A DNA stretch of 64,000 bases from Nannobrachium achirus (Eukaryota > Chordata > Actinopteri > Myctophiformes > Myctophidae), in the NCBI GenBank assembly GCA_963921795.1, contig OY997651.1, positions 57,144,512 through 57,208,511 of the forward strand, read 5' to 3'. The number at the start of each line of letters is the position of its first letter. Position 1 is the stretch's first letter. The position numbers and the translations under genes are program-made. Positions 13,148-23,735 of the stretch are shown here, in pieces. The notes beneath the pieces are model-generated. The model did not search any database and was not told the DNA's origin. It saw only the letters and a program-made list of their open reading frames with translations.

Positions 13148-13369
13148 ACAATGTTTGCCTCTTTCTTATATACTATTTGACAATTTGGTATTAAAAAGTT
13201 CTTAAAATTAATTGAATTTTATTGAATATTGAATACTTTACTGGACAGAAAACAGCAAGAGCCATGCGTACTCTCTGTTTACACTTATACTGTATGTTGG
13301 TTTGTTTACTGCCGAGTGACACAGACTGTGTTGACTAATGTGAGAGTATGCATGATATAACTTAAGCCC

Positions 13370-13925
13370 ATTTTCGACTGCAGCTTTAGCACGACACCAC
13401 ACCACACCACACCACACCACACCACACCACACCACACCACACCGCACCACATAAAGATATCTACATTTTCACACCAAAGTGCCCCTATCGGTAAGAAACT
13501 GACCCTTTTAACTGTGATTATAATACAATATAAATTTGTATTACAACTATCCTAATTAATAATACACTATAATGGATTATAACTGTGATTATAATACACT
13601 ATGAAGTAGCCTATTAATGTATTACTATGATAATTATAATACCCTATAATAGATTATAATAGTGGTTATAACACAATAGAATCTATTATCATGTATTACA
13701 ACTATATCCTGGTGGTCTAAATGAAAAGTCAGTGAGTGATCAGTCATTATGAAGTGTTTGGCCCTGTTTGGCCTAGCTCAGACCTGCTCTAGATTGGATA
13801 CTTTTTAATACCACGTTTAGTACCACTTTCACACCACTCTACCCCGGTCCTTGTAGTGGAAAACCTGATACAAGTGGGCGGTGTGGTGTGGAGTGGTGTG
13901 GTGTTGGGCCAGTGGAAAAGGGGCT
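13370..13925. repeat. Dispersed palindromic repeat; uninterrupted relative of the giant transposon's target
   Basis: The outer ends AAGCCCATTTTCGACTGC and AGTGGAAAAGGGGCT are inverted relatives. A pentameric ACACC array lies at 13395-13451. The interior carries repeated ATTATAATACACTAT-type words. The stretch CCAAACAGGGCC / GGCCTAGCTCAGACCTGCTC (13755-13795) contains a single TAGCTC, the site that is split and duplicated as GAGCTA around 16362-43829. The same sequence, reversed, forms 16205-16361 joined to 43836-44205. Confidence 0.8.
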
Positions 13926-14550
13926 ATACAGTACTTTTCTTACATCTGCCTTTTCTCTCCCTCTCCTTCCATCCCTCTCTGTTTAGCTTTGATCCATCAT
14001 GCTCTTGCCAGAGGTGTTACAGTGGCCCTTCATTACATGCTTGTCATCTCTTGTGCTGGAGTCACATACCGATGTCTCTGGTTCACATTGACACATTTCC
14101 TGGGGCAATCTGCCCAGATCATGCATGTCATGCATGTCTTCTCTCTTCTTCTCTCTTTTTTTTTACTCTCAAAAAAGCATCTACAATGTAGTGCATTTGA
14201 AACTACATTGCAGTGCACATCATGGGGTGATCACTGCTTGCCTCCTGTGAATTGTTTTATTTACATTTTTGTTTATTTTATTTTGATTATGTTCTGAGTG
14301 AAGTCAGCAGACAAAGTGACATGAGTGAGATGAAAAAAAATGAAGGGAAATGTGCCAATGTCAACCATAGACATCGGTAGCATTAACACTGTCCCTGCAG
14401 CCAGGAGCGTAGAGTTATAATAAGTATAGAGAGGACACCAGGTATCCCTGCCTGTCCACTTGCATTGAGTTGCTCACCCAGCGCATGAAGCGTACTTCCG
14501 CGTTTGAAAGAAAGAATGTCTCAGCAAGAATGGACACCGACGTAAAATGG

Positions 14551-14812
14551 TAGAATGGTAAATGATGCATTAATATAGCGTTTTTGTCCAAAACGCTTTA
14601 CAGAGATTGTGCATTACATTCACCCATTAACTCACACATTCAACCATGCAAGGCACCAACCTACTCACCGGGAGCAACTAGGGGTTCAGAGTCTTGCCCA
14701 AGGACCCTTCGACATTAACTCAGGGGGAGCCCGGATTCGAACTGGGAACCCTTTGGGAACCCTTTGTGCTCTAATAACTGTTTCTCTACCCCTGAGCTAT
14801 GCCGACGTGTTT
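14551..14812 (-). repeat. tRNA-derived SINE (minus orientation)
   Basis: On the minus strand the head carries an A-box-like TAGCTCAGGGGTAGAG (about 14787-14802) and a B-box-like AGTTCGAATCC (about 14734-14744). The body has GCAAGGCACCAACCT (plus-strand text), and the 3' tail ends in ATGCATCATTTACC. Confidence 0.8.
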
Positions 14813-14859
14813 TTGGCGTCTATGCGCCACTCTCGGTGGCAAAACTAACACCGGAAGTT

Positions 14860-16180
14860 CGGTGAATAACATTGGCGTCTATGAGCGTCGGCTGGGACAG
14901 CTCATGAACAAAAAAAAAATCTGAACGATAGAGACCTTTATAAAACACTCAGCTCAGGAATATAAAAGAAGACATGTCAAACATTATTTTCTGCTGCGTT
15001 GCTTTTCGGTGTGTGAGCTGTATAACATTATAGAAGCATCTAAAGAGCGCAATTTAAGTTTCTGAACTAGCTAGTATCGCAAGACTCTCCACCATTCCCT
15101 GTCTGGAATTCAAATCTCGCGATAGCTCCGAGACAGAAACAGCCGCCGCCGCTGTTTAGCTGCCTCAATAACAATGTACTGTGCACATGTCACAGTTCGC
15201 TCCTCGCGGACCCTCAGGGCCGCGTGGAGCCACGCCACGTTACACATTCAGTCCTCGCATTCACTGGACACTGCAAGACTAGAATGTACAGCTGTTACTT
15301 TAAGACTGAAAGCCTTGGCTGCACCTTCAGTGACTTGTACTCAGCTCTCTTGTCTAACCCATGAAGTATCTGCGATATTGAACTTCTTACTTAAGACTGT
15401 ATATTCACTATCTTTTGTCAGTCTGGACTTTATTCGTTTTTGAACCTTGAGGCGTTGCCCTTGTTTTTGAGTTTGGACTTTTGTTTTGTGGACTTTGAGG
15501 AGCAGCCCTAGTACTTTGAGTTTTGGACTTGTCCTTGTTGCTATACTGTATCTAGTCTTTCTGTTGTGCTTTGTATCTTATTATGAAGCTTCTACCCATG
15601 TGGTTCCTGTCTGCCCCTGTAGTTCTGTTTTCCTGCCTTGTCTCACCTGTTGATTTGTTATGTTCTCCTCCTGTGTCTTGTTGTGCCCCAGCCATTCCCA
15701 GTGTTGATTGTATGCTTGCTTTCACCTGTGTCTAGTTTAGTCTTGTGTATTTATAATCCCCAGTGTGTTCAGTTCATTGTCGGTTCGTCATCGTAAGTTA
15801 TGGTTTACTTTGTCGTCTTGTTGCCAGCTCTGAATTATTGTATCCAGTTTTTGAGTTTTGTGTGCCTCGTGTTTATTTTTGCCCTTAGTTTTCCCAGTAT
15901 AGTTTTTCCCCTTCTTTGTTTGCCTTATTACTTAATAAATATCAGTGCATCCAACTTGCCTTGCCTGTGCCTTGGTTGTTCTGTGCTTGAGTCCTACTGA
16001 TCCTGAACCAAACCGTGACAGCACATCGAAAAGCAAGTGATTGTAAAAATACCTGTGATATCTAGTCTTCTTTTATATACCTGGAGCGATTATACAAGAA
16101 AGGTCTCTATCGTTCATAATTATTTTTTGTTCATGAGCTGTCCCAGCCGGCGCTCATAGAAGCCAATGTTATTCATCGAG
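14860..16180. repeat. Large inverted-repeat element with a disrupted centre
   Basis: The left arm (about 14860-15020: GGTGAATAACATTGGCGTCT, GGGACAGCTCATGAACAAAA, CGATAGAGACC) is the inverted complement of 16020-16180. The centre holds the LTR-like segment at about 15590-16020. No intact ORF. Confidence 0.7.
15590..16020 (+). mobile_element. LTR-like segment, probable solo LTR
   Basis: The segment contains a TATA-like TATTTATAATCC near 15748, an AATAAATATC poly(A)-signal region near 15933 and ends in CGTGACA. Composition and signal order resemble a fish LTR retrotransposon terminal repeat. No internal gag/pol is present here, and the exact 5' limit is uncertain. Confidence 0.45.
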
Positions 16181-16355
16181 CTTTGGACATGGTGTGGGCG
16201 TGACTTTTAAGCCCATTTTCCACAGGCCCAACACCACACCACTCCACACCACACCGCCCACTTGTGCCAGGTTTTCCACTACAAGGACCTGGGTAGAGTG
16301 GTGTGAAGGTGGTACTAAATGTGGTACTAAAAAGTATCCACTCTAGAGTAGGTCT

Positions 16356-16361
16356 GAGCTA
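16356..16361. repeat. Left 6-bp target site duplication (GAGCTA)
   Basis: GAGCTA immediately precedes the terminal TACGGAGCC and is repeated at 43830-43835 after the mirror-image terminus. Confidence 0.9.
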
Positions 16362-17401
16362 TACGGAGCCCCCTAGGGGCCAAATATCGCCATATTTTTT
16401 TTCAGCAACCAGTTTGTATTTTGGTGTTATTTTTGTTTTTTCCAGGAACGTTTTTGGTTTTTTATGTATTTTTTTTTTATTTATTTATTTTTTTCCTTTT
16501 TTTTTTTTTTTTACTTTGTCTTTTTGGGGAACATTTTTGTAATTTGGTGTTTTTTTTTTGTTTTGTTTTTTTTACTTTGTCTTTTTGAGGAACATTTTTG
16601 TAATTTGGTGTTATTGTCTTTTTTTCCAAACACGCACTCTGTGTTCCCAACACGCACTCCGTATTCCAAGACGCACTCCGTGTTCGAATACGGACTCCGT
16701 ATTTCAAAACGGACTCCGTATTTCAACACGCACTTCTGTGTCAACACGCACATCAGACATTACTTCAGAACGCCGCACATGGCCTGACCTGGCCTCCCCC
16801 TGACCAGCAGGGGGAGCCAGGGGGCCTTGACACAGCAGTGCGAGCCAAGGCTGTCTATGAAGGGAGCGCTCGTTTTATGGTTAGATACGCCAGCCAGTTA
16901 CTGTCCACGACAGTGCAATCGTTATATTTATGCCCAGGCCGTAAGGCCTGGGCAAGCGCACGATAAACGCAATGATAATTGGGTTTTGGTGCACCTCGCG
17001 CGGTCCAAGTGACTACAACCGAGCGCTCCCTACGTCCGGTTCAGCCAATCACAGGGGGCTATTCGGGTGAGACCGGAATAAACAGCATACAGTCCAACAC
17101 TTGAAATAAAACCACAGCCAGCCGGCCACACGCAGCAAGCTTCAAGTTCCACGTCAGCTTAAACGGTAAATAAATAATTATTTTAATCGATACCGCAGCG
17201 CTTCAGATATTGTAGCTGAACGCTGCTTGTCTTAAGTCACATTAGCCCTTTCTGTATGTATAGCAGTTGGACTCACTGCCTCGGAATCGGTTTGGACGCT
17301 AGCATTAAGCTAACTAGCATTAAGCTAGCTATGAAACATTCATGGATTGATATTTTATGAGCTGTTTGCATAGGAAAAGGTAGTTTCATGACGGTACGAT
17401 T
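16362..17401 (+). repeat. Left terminal inverted repeat of the giant transposon
   Basis: Begins TACGGAGCC, followed by T-rich stretches, a 7-copy 19-bp array (16631-16751), GC-rich hairpins (CTCCCCCTG/CAGGGGGAG; GCCCAGGCC/GGCCTGGGC near 16934) and GCTAGC-rich text (17296-17332). A 61-codon open stretch at 16827-17012 is identical in the other repeat but is not credible as a gene. A 31-bp segment (17350-17380) is absent from the right copy. Confidence 0.9.
16631..16751. promoter_or_regulatory. Seven-copy 19-bp subterminal array, left end (probable transposase-binding sites)
   Basis: ACGCAC/ACGGAC words start at 16632, 16652, 16671, 16690, 16709, 16728 and 16746, each followed by TCCGTATTTC-like text. 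Even spacing near a transposon end is typical of transposase-binding arrays; the role is inferred. Confidence 0.7.
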
Positions 17402-18751
17402 CACTGGTACAAGGTCAACTATCAAGGATGCCACAAGATGCGTTTTAATAGTCTTTTTTTAAATTGGATTCGCTTTTTTTAAATTCATATAACTGCTAGC
17501 TCAGTTTTTTCAGAGCTAGCATTAAGCCACAGACGCATGATTAACTGACGTTGTTTTAGTGACGCTAGCTAGCAGTGGGTAAAAGTACAACTTTGACAAC
17601 TTTTTTAAAGCAGTCCGTGCACGATCTGTCGCACATTGATCTCCCCTTTCACACAGAGAAGGGGAGATCTTAACCTTAACGATACATTCTCTAGTTATCC
17701 TCCGTTGAAAAACGGGGGCGATACAAACAAGTTGGGAATGGAATCGGAGATAAGTCCATGAGACTTTTCATATGAAGAACTGGATTTCCGGCGAAAAGGA
17801 TTATGAGCAGCCTGGCTATGTAGTTAGTTAATGTACTTTTACCCGCTGCGAACGTCACTAACAAACTGTAATTTAATCATCTATTCATAACACCACCTTG
17901 CTCGAACTGCTAGCTATTTAATGCGCTAACGTCACATTTCTGCACGATATGTTTACCGTAGTAATATGTTTACGATACCGTTTCCAGTCTCTACCTGTCC
18001 TCACGGGCCCAGGACACCCGGTATCAACAAATCAATGTCCTAAATATGAACCAATTAAAAGCTGTAGCCATGGTGGATTCATGTTTCACTCATACAGCCA
18101 ATGGTTTCACTCGTGTTCCCTTCTCAACTATATTGTAACTGTAGTGATTTGTGACCCTCATGATAAATTATTTTGGCTTAAACCTGTGCGTGTTTACATG
18201 GTGAATAAACGCTTAACGCCGTTAGATTGAAACCACCATTAATCATGCTAAAGAATTAATTCAGTACTTGAATGTGTTAATTTTTGAGGGCTAGCCAACA
18301 TAATTCCAAGCTGTAACAAAATTTGAAACGGTCTTCATTACAGCTTGTCGTGGTAAATGCTAACAAGCTGTTTGTCTGTGTGTATCATTTGCTTCTGCAA
18401 TGGCATCTAACGCCCTAGCTTTTAGGGTGGGGTAATGTTTCACCCATGTTCCCTTAGCAAATTTATTGCTGCCAATAGATCTACTATGAATTTGAGTATG
18501 CACTTACGTCTCAGTCAGTCTATGAAGATTGCATATATGTCAGAACTAAAGTAAGCGGCTTAAATAGAAAGTCTGGTGTAGGCCAGAATAGTGATTATGC
18601 TAGTATTGTCTGGAGTTCTGTTTATCTTTAAATGTATGTGCCTAAGTAAGCACTGTCATTTATTTTCCGCTAATAGCATTGTTTGAAAATATGTATTGTT
18701 CATCAACAACACAACATTTGTTTTTATATTTTCCCTATATTCATAGTTTCC
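17402..18751. other. Left interior of the transposon, presumed 5' region of gene A
   Basis: No ORF of note. A short hairpin, GATCTCCCCTT...AAGGGGAGATC, lies at 17638-17669. TTCATAG at 18739-18745, just before the first coding exon, could be a splice acceptor, so a 5' non-coding exon may lie here. Confidence 0.4.
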
Positions 18752-21700
18752 ATGAAGTCAAAACGGAGAAGAGTTTATACGGGGAGAATCACTAGGAGCA
18801 GACATAATGGTATGGCATCTTTGAGACCATGGATTAATTTACTTGACAAGCCAAATTTTAATGACCATCCTAAAATATTAATCTTTACTCTTTGATTTCC
18901 TTCCAGAAATGAGTGGTGAAGCACATGCCGAGGCTGACAACGTGTCTCAGGTTATTTCACGATTTTCTTCATAAAATCTTTAAGTAGTAATATATCCAGT
19001 AGTGTAAAAAATTGTGTAAAATGGCTCCAATGCAGCGCATCCTGACACATTGACATGTAAATAGGAAATTATAGCCATATATATTGTTTACAGGCCAACA
19101 CAATCACTCGGACATAACCTTATCACATGTCCATATATGGTCTATTTATCGTCAGGGATCTCCATATATATCTCACTGACTCATCGTGACATCAGAACCT
19201 ATACAATCAACAAATGAAAGCTCTCACTTACTGCCCATTTATGGAGATTACTCATATATGGAACTCCATATATAGGAATAGCTGACTTAGCTGTTTCCCC
19301 TGCTGTTACTGTACTTACTGCACTATGATACTAGAGGCTTACAATCCCAAAATGTAAAAGTTTATTTCCCATATTTTGATTTCCAGTGTCAAATGATATG
19401 TTGCCCCAACTTTTTTAATTGGAATGCATGTTTGCTAATCCTACAGAATGATACGGATATGCCAACACCCACCCCACCCATACAAGAGGTGCTTCATGGT
19501 TCACAGGTAAGCTGTCTCCCTCCCTTCAATTTAACCCATTCAGGACGGGAACCCCTTTTTGTCACTTTATGCTTTAGCTAATGAAAATGGTGTCATCCTG
19601 GACAGCCAGCTCTCATTCAAGGCACACATTGCATCAGTCACCCGATCCTGTAGGTTCACACTCTATAACATCCGTAGGATCAGGCCCTTCCTTACCCAGG
19701 AGTCAGCCCAGCTCCTCATCCAGACATCAGTCATATCTAAACTTGACTACTGTAACTCTTTCCTCACTGGCCTCCCGGCATGTGCACTTAAGCCCCTCCA
19801 TTTGATCCAAAATGCCACGGCACGCTTAGTCTTCAGTCAACCCACATTTTCACATTTCCCCCTTCTCCGCTCCCTCCACTTGCTCCCAGTTGCTGCCCGC
19901 ACTGTATCCAAAACATTGATGCTGGCCTTCAAAGCAGCCAAAGTTATGACACCTCCATACCTCCAGCGCCGAGTGCCATGCTACGAGCTTGTAGATCTGC
20001 TATTTTTGAAAATTCATGAGAATGTGTGCAAATCTTTCAATATTCTTTTACAGCGAACATTTTGAACTCAAATCTTTGCTTCTGGGGGGTACCTGAAACA
20101 ACATATTTCTAGATCGGGGTCAGCGGCCAAATACATATAATTTCTGGGGTCCTTGACAAGAAAAATATTGAGCACGCTGCCATAGAAACTGACATACGTT
20201 TTTCAGAAAACTGTCAGTATTTAGAAAACATTTTTAGAATCTGGTCTCACAAGTAAGCTGTGGTTTTCTGGGTCAATGTAGCTCACCTACTCAACATGTT
20301 TAGAGGCTGTTCTGATAACAATAATTGTAAAAGTAGTACCTCAATGTGTTGTCACTGTCACACACACATGGGTTAAATTCATCCTTTGCATTGAACCATC
20401 CTTCAATCAGCTGTAGGCTTACAAACCAACATTGAATGTATTAAAAACACTGAGCAGCCATTCGCTTGGGGAGCCGTCACCATAACAACTGCAACTTTGA
20501 TTCGCTTTGATTGCTTTTATATGTTTCTAGATCTTTCAGAATGCAGAGAGTAATAACCCCCATGAAAGTTCGGTCACCCAGCCTCCACTGTTCACCGTGC
20601 CCATGAATGAGGATGCGCTACAATATTCACAGGTAACATACACCCCTCTTGCAATATATGAATCAGGGTATTCTCACAGTCATGCCATTCCTGGAAATGT
20701 ATTGAAAAAAATAAAATCGGGTCCTGTTAAAGGTTTTTTATTTGGTAGTTACGGATTTTTTAGCTCATGTTAACGCTGCGTGATTGCAGTCCAATATACT
20801 GCATACCATGTGAGAAAAAACACAAGCTCACTACGTGCTTCATCATGATGTTTTAAATCCTGTAGATCTGTTCTTTTGTCGCGTGACGCTGTCTCTAGAG
20901 GATGGTTCTTACAAGTGACAGAGTGTTAGTACTTTGGAGAAGTGTAAAGAACAATAATCCCTAAGTACTAAAGAAAGGTATATGCCTACCTTTCTTTTGA
21001 GGTAAGAAGGAAGCGCTGGAAAACTTTAATGTATTAGATACTAGCCCTTACCCGTTCAAAGATATGAGCTCTGAAATGATGTGCAGTGTGTGGGTTATGG
21101 GGTGTGCACTGTGCACACAGTACAACCACCTGTCTTCCTGGTGGTGGACAGGCACTTTTCCACTGTGCCACCCGAGCGCCCCATCTACCTTCATGTAATA
21201 TGTACATGGTTTTGTTTCCAACAGAATGGTCCTGAAATAGATGAGCCATCTTTGAGTTCTCCACTGTCTGCCTCTCCCACACATGCTGAAGTGAGTTCAC
21301 AGGTAATATGCCCCCCACCCCTCCCATAAAATATGGGTTTCCATGTCACAATATGGGCGTCAATGTTAAATATGGTTTCTCTACCCCTCCCCCCCCACTT
21401 CTAGTCTGGGAGCCCCATGATGAATTCACCGCCACCGCCAGACGAAGTGCCTTCACAATCACCCCAGCTTGTTTCCCCAGCCAAATCAGCTGACAATCCA
21501 GAGATTCTTAGAGAAGTGCGGCATGCTCTAATCCACAGGGTCAACGTTTCTGATGATCTTTTGGCAGTTTTCATGGACAGCAGCATTATGGATTGCAAAC
21601 TGAGGATGTCGTTCGTAAACGAGAAGGCTATAGATGACACTGTAGTGTCAAGGGACATTTACTGTGCTTTCTGGGAGAAGGTTCTAGAACAGTTTGAGGG

Positions 21701-22496
21701 TGAAGAGGAAAGAGTTCCGTGTATGAGACCAGATTATTCAGAGGCACAATGGGTCGCAGTGGGCAGGATCTGGGCCAAAGGCCTCTTAGACCATGGGGTA
21801 TTGCCAGTGAAGCTGTCCAAGGCGTTCATTATATCATGTATTCATGGAAAAGACTCTGTACCAAATGATGTTTTGTTGAGCTCTTTCCTTGAGTTCATCT
21901 CCCCCAGTGAGCGATCAGTAGCTGAAAAGGCTCTCCAGGGCACAAAGGATGAAAGTGATGAAGGTTTGTGTGAGCTTTTCACCAGGATGGGTTACTGTGT
22001 GCCTCCCAAAGATGACCTGCAAGATGCCTTTCATTCAATGGCTCATAAAGTCATTATTCAAGACGCAGAAAATATAATAGATTGCTTCTCCAAGTCAATG
22101 GCTGATGTTCAACTGAAACTGACTGACAAAGAAAGTGTCCTGTGCCTGTATCAGTCAAAGACGGCAACCGGCCCAAAAGTGGCTCGACTACTTCAAGCAA
22201 CAAAGTTGATTCTGACACAGAGAGAACAGAAGGCCTTTAGTTACCTGCAACGTTACGTAAAAAATGCCGACCAAAGCAAAGCCCAGAAGATTCTTCGTTT
22301 CTGTACAGCTTGTAATGTCATGTCTGTAGAGAAGATTAAAGTTAGCTTCAGTGGTGAATCGGGTCTAGACAGAAAACTTGTTGCTGATACTTGTGAAGCA
22401 CTACTCGAAGTGCCATTAACCTACTGCAGTTATCCCGATTTCCGCACTGAGTTTGACAAGCTGTTGTCAAATGATTTTAAAATGGGCATTCTTTAA
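18752..22496 (+). CDS. Transposon gene A: six-exon HECT-like (G2E3-type) protein
   Basis: Predicted join: 18752-18809, 18907-18950, 19447-19506, 20540-20632, 21225-21302, 21405-22496; about 474 residues. All introns are GT-AG and frame is kept throughout. The N-terminus is basic (MKSKRRRVYTGRITRSRH), suggesting nuclear entry. Three short phase-0 exons each begin with Asn and end with Gln (NDTDMPTP...HGSQ, NAESNNPH...QYSQ, NGPEIDEP...VSSQ) and are Ser/Pro-rich. The last exon holds a HECT-like region: FVNEKAIDDTVVSRDIYCAF resembles the N-lobe and ILRFCTACN...RKLVADTCEALLEVP the C-lobe, with the catalytic-type Cys at about residue 441 (22392). HECT ligases pass ubiquitin through such a Cys; activity here is inference. 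Gene B's last exon is its paralogue. Confidence 0.8.
19070..19285. promoter_or_regulatory. Cluster of CCATATATGG-type (CArG-like) words in gene A intron 2
   Basis: A perfect CCATATATGG is at 19131-19140, with near copies at 19171 (CCATATATAT), about 19253 (CATATATGGA) and 19266 (CCATATATAG). CC(A/T)6GG is the SRF-binding consensus. A similar cluster lies in gene B's intron 2 near 38010-38133. Regulatory function is speculative. Confidence 0.35.
19559..19985 (+). mobile_element. Truncated LINE reverse-transcriptase C-terminal fragment
   Basis: The reading GVILDSQLSFKAHIASVTRS, RFTLYNIRRIRPFLTQES, SKLDYCNSFLTGLPACAL and NATARLVFSQPTFSHF matches the conserved C-terminal part of fish L2-like LINE polymerases. 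It has no RT core and runs into a half-copy of the GATCTGCTATTTTT palindrome. It sits inside an intron of gene A and differs from the LINE at 4253-8523. Confidence 0.85.
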
Positions 22497-22737
22497 GTTT
22501 TATGTTAGTACTAGTCAGTCAGTCAGCAGGACAGATTGCTTTATTGTTTAATTTTGGATGGTTGTAGGCAGTTCCAACCAAGCTACGTGTTTGAAAACTT
22601 ATCCTTTCTTATGGTCCCACAACGGTGAATGACACTCATTTTAATATTTTGTTATGTGATTAACTCTCAAATACCTGGAACGTGCCCGAGTCGCATTAGA
22701 TTTTAACCACTAAGCATTATTTAATGCTTTAACTTTA

Positions 22738-23146
22738 GAAAAATAGCAGATATACAAGCCCACAGCGCGGCACCGAGTGCCGCGCTGCGAGCTTGTAGAT
22801 CTGCTATTTTTGAAAAATCGTGAAAATGAGTGCAAGTCTTTGAATATCTTTGACCCGATCTTTGACCCGACTTCTAAATCCTTCCCCTAAATCATGTTGT
22901 TCTCAAACTTTCTCATGTCTAGGACCCTCAAAATTACTGGTATTCGGCCACGGACCCCCCATCTCAAAATATGTAGTTCCAGGGACCCCCCAGAAGCAAA
23001 TATTTGATTTACAAATGTTCACTTCTAAATGGATATATTCAAAGACTTGCAAAGAAAAATCATAATTTTTCAAAAATAGCAGATCTACAAGCTCGCAGCG
23101 CGGAACTCGGTGCCGCGCTGTGAGCTTGTATATCTGCTATTTTTTA
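22738..23146. repeat. Two complete palindromes flanking a hAT-like segment
   Basis: The palindromes at 22740-22818 (GCGCGGCACCGAG / TGCCGCGCTGCGAGC) and 23071-23144 (GCGCGGAACTCGG / TGCCGCGCTGTGAGC) bracket text related to 55900-56090 (CGGCCACGGACCCCCCATCT, GGACCCCCCAGAAGCAAATA). Confidence 0.85.
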
Positions 23147-23611
23147 GTAGTTAAAGCAGTCAATAATCCTAGGCCTAAATGGGTTAAAATCTCTATAGTT
23201 GTTTGGAAAGGTGGGGTCATGTGATCAGGGACATTACGAAGTACTCTTTGATGTCAATGAGATGTCCTTCATTATTTTCACACAACTCTATGGTATGTAG
23301 ACATATTAAAATTGAATGAGGTGTAGTCGCCTTTAGCAACCCCTTTTTGGGAGGGTGAAAGTTTCTGTTTCATAGACAGTTTTTGCAGTTGTAAAATCAA
23401 AGCATTTTCAGCTTGCTAGCTTATTTACTTTTAAAAAAAGCCAAGATTATATCATTGATTAAAAATAAAAACAAGAATTACAATTATGTTTGGCAATTTA
23501 GCTCTTTGCCTTTTTCTAAAATGTTTCTGCTCAAAGGTTGTTTTTGCCCTCAATTAATTAGCTGTTATTTTTGTTGCTCCGAATGTATCTCTGACCCTTT
23601 GTCAAAGTTAT

Positions 23612-23735
23612 ACTTTATCAACAGACTGTACAGATTGTTGTCGACAGAAAGACATGACAGCTATGCTGTATCCAATTTAGGAATACACTGTGCCAATCGC
23701 TCATCGGTCAAGATGGACAGCATAGATTTTTCTTT
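23612..23735 (-). pseudogene. Decayed copy of gene B exon 2
   Basis: On the minus strand this reads SMLSILTDERLAQCIPKL, then a frameshift, then IAVMSFCRQQSVQ. This parallels gene B's SVLCIMSDEELAQYIPAF, IAVASFCRQNTVQ. It shows that a second gene-B-type N-terminal exon once lay in the left half of the element. Confidence 0.7.

Noticed and set aside
13370-13925. CRISPR-like or regulatory array from the ACACC and ATTATAAT repeats
   Set aside because: Simple-sequence and dispersed-repeat structure in an animal genome, with no spacer pattern.
16827-17012. 61-codon ORF present identically in both terminal repeats (also 43179-43364)
   Set aside because: Identity is explained by the terminal repeats themselves. 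There is no family resemblance, and it spans a GC-rich hairpin.
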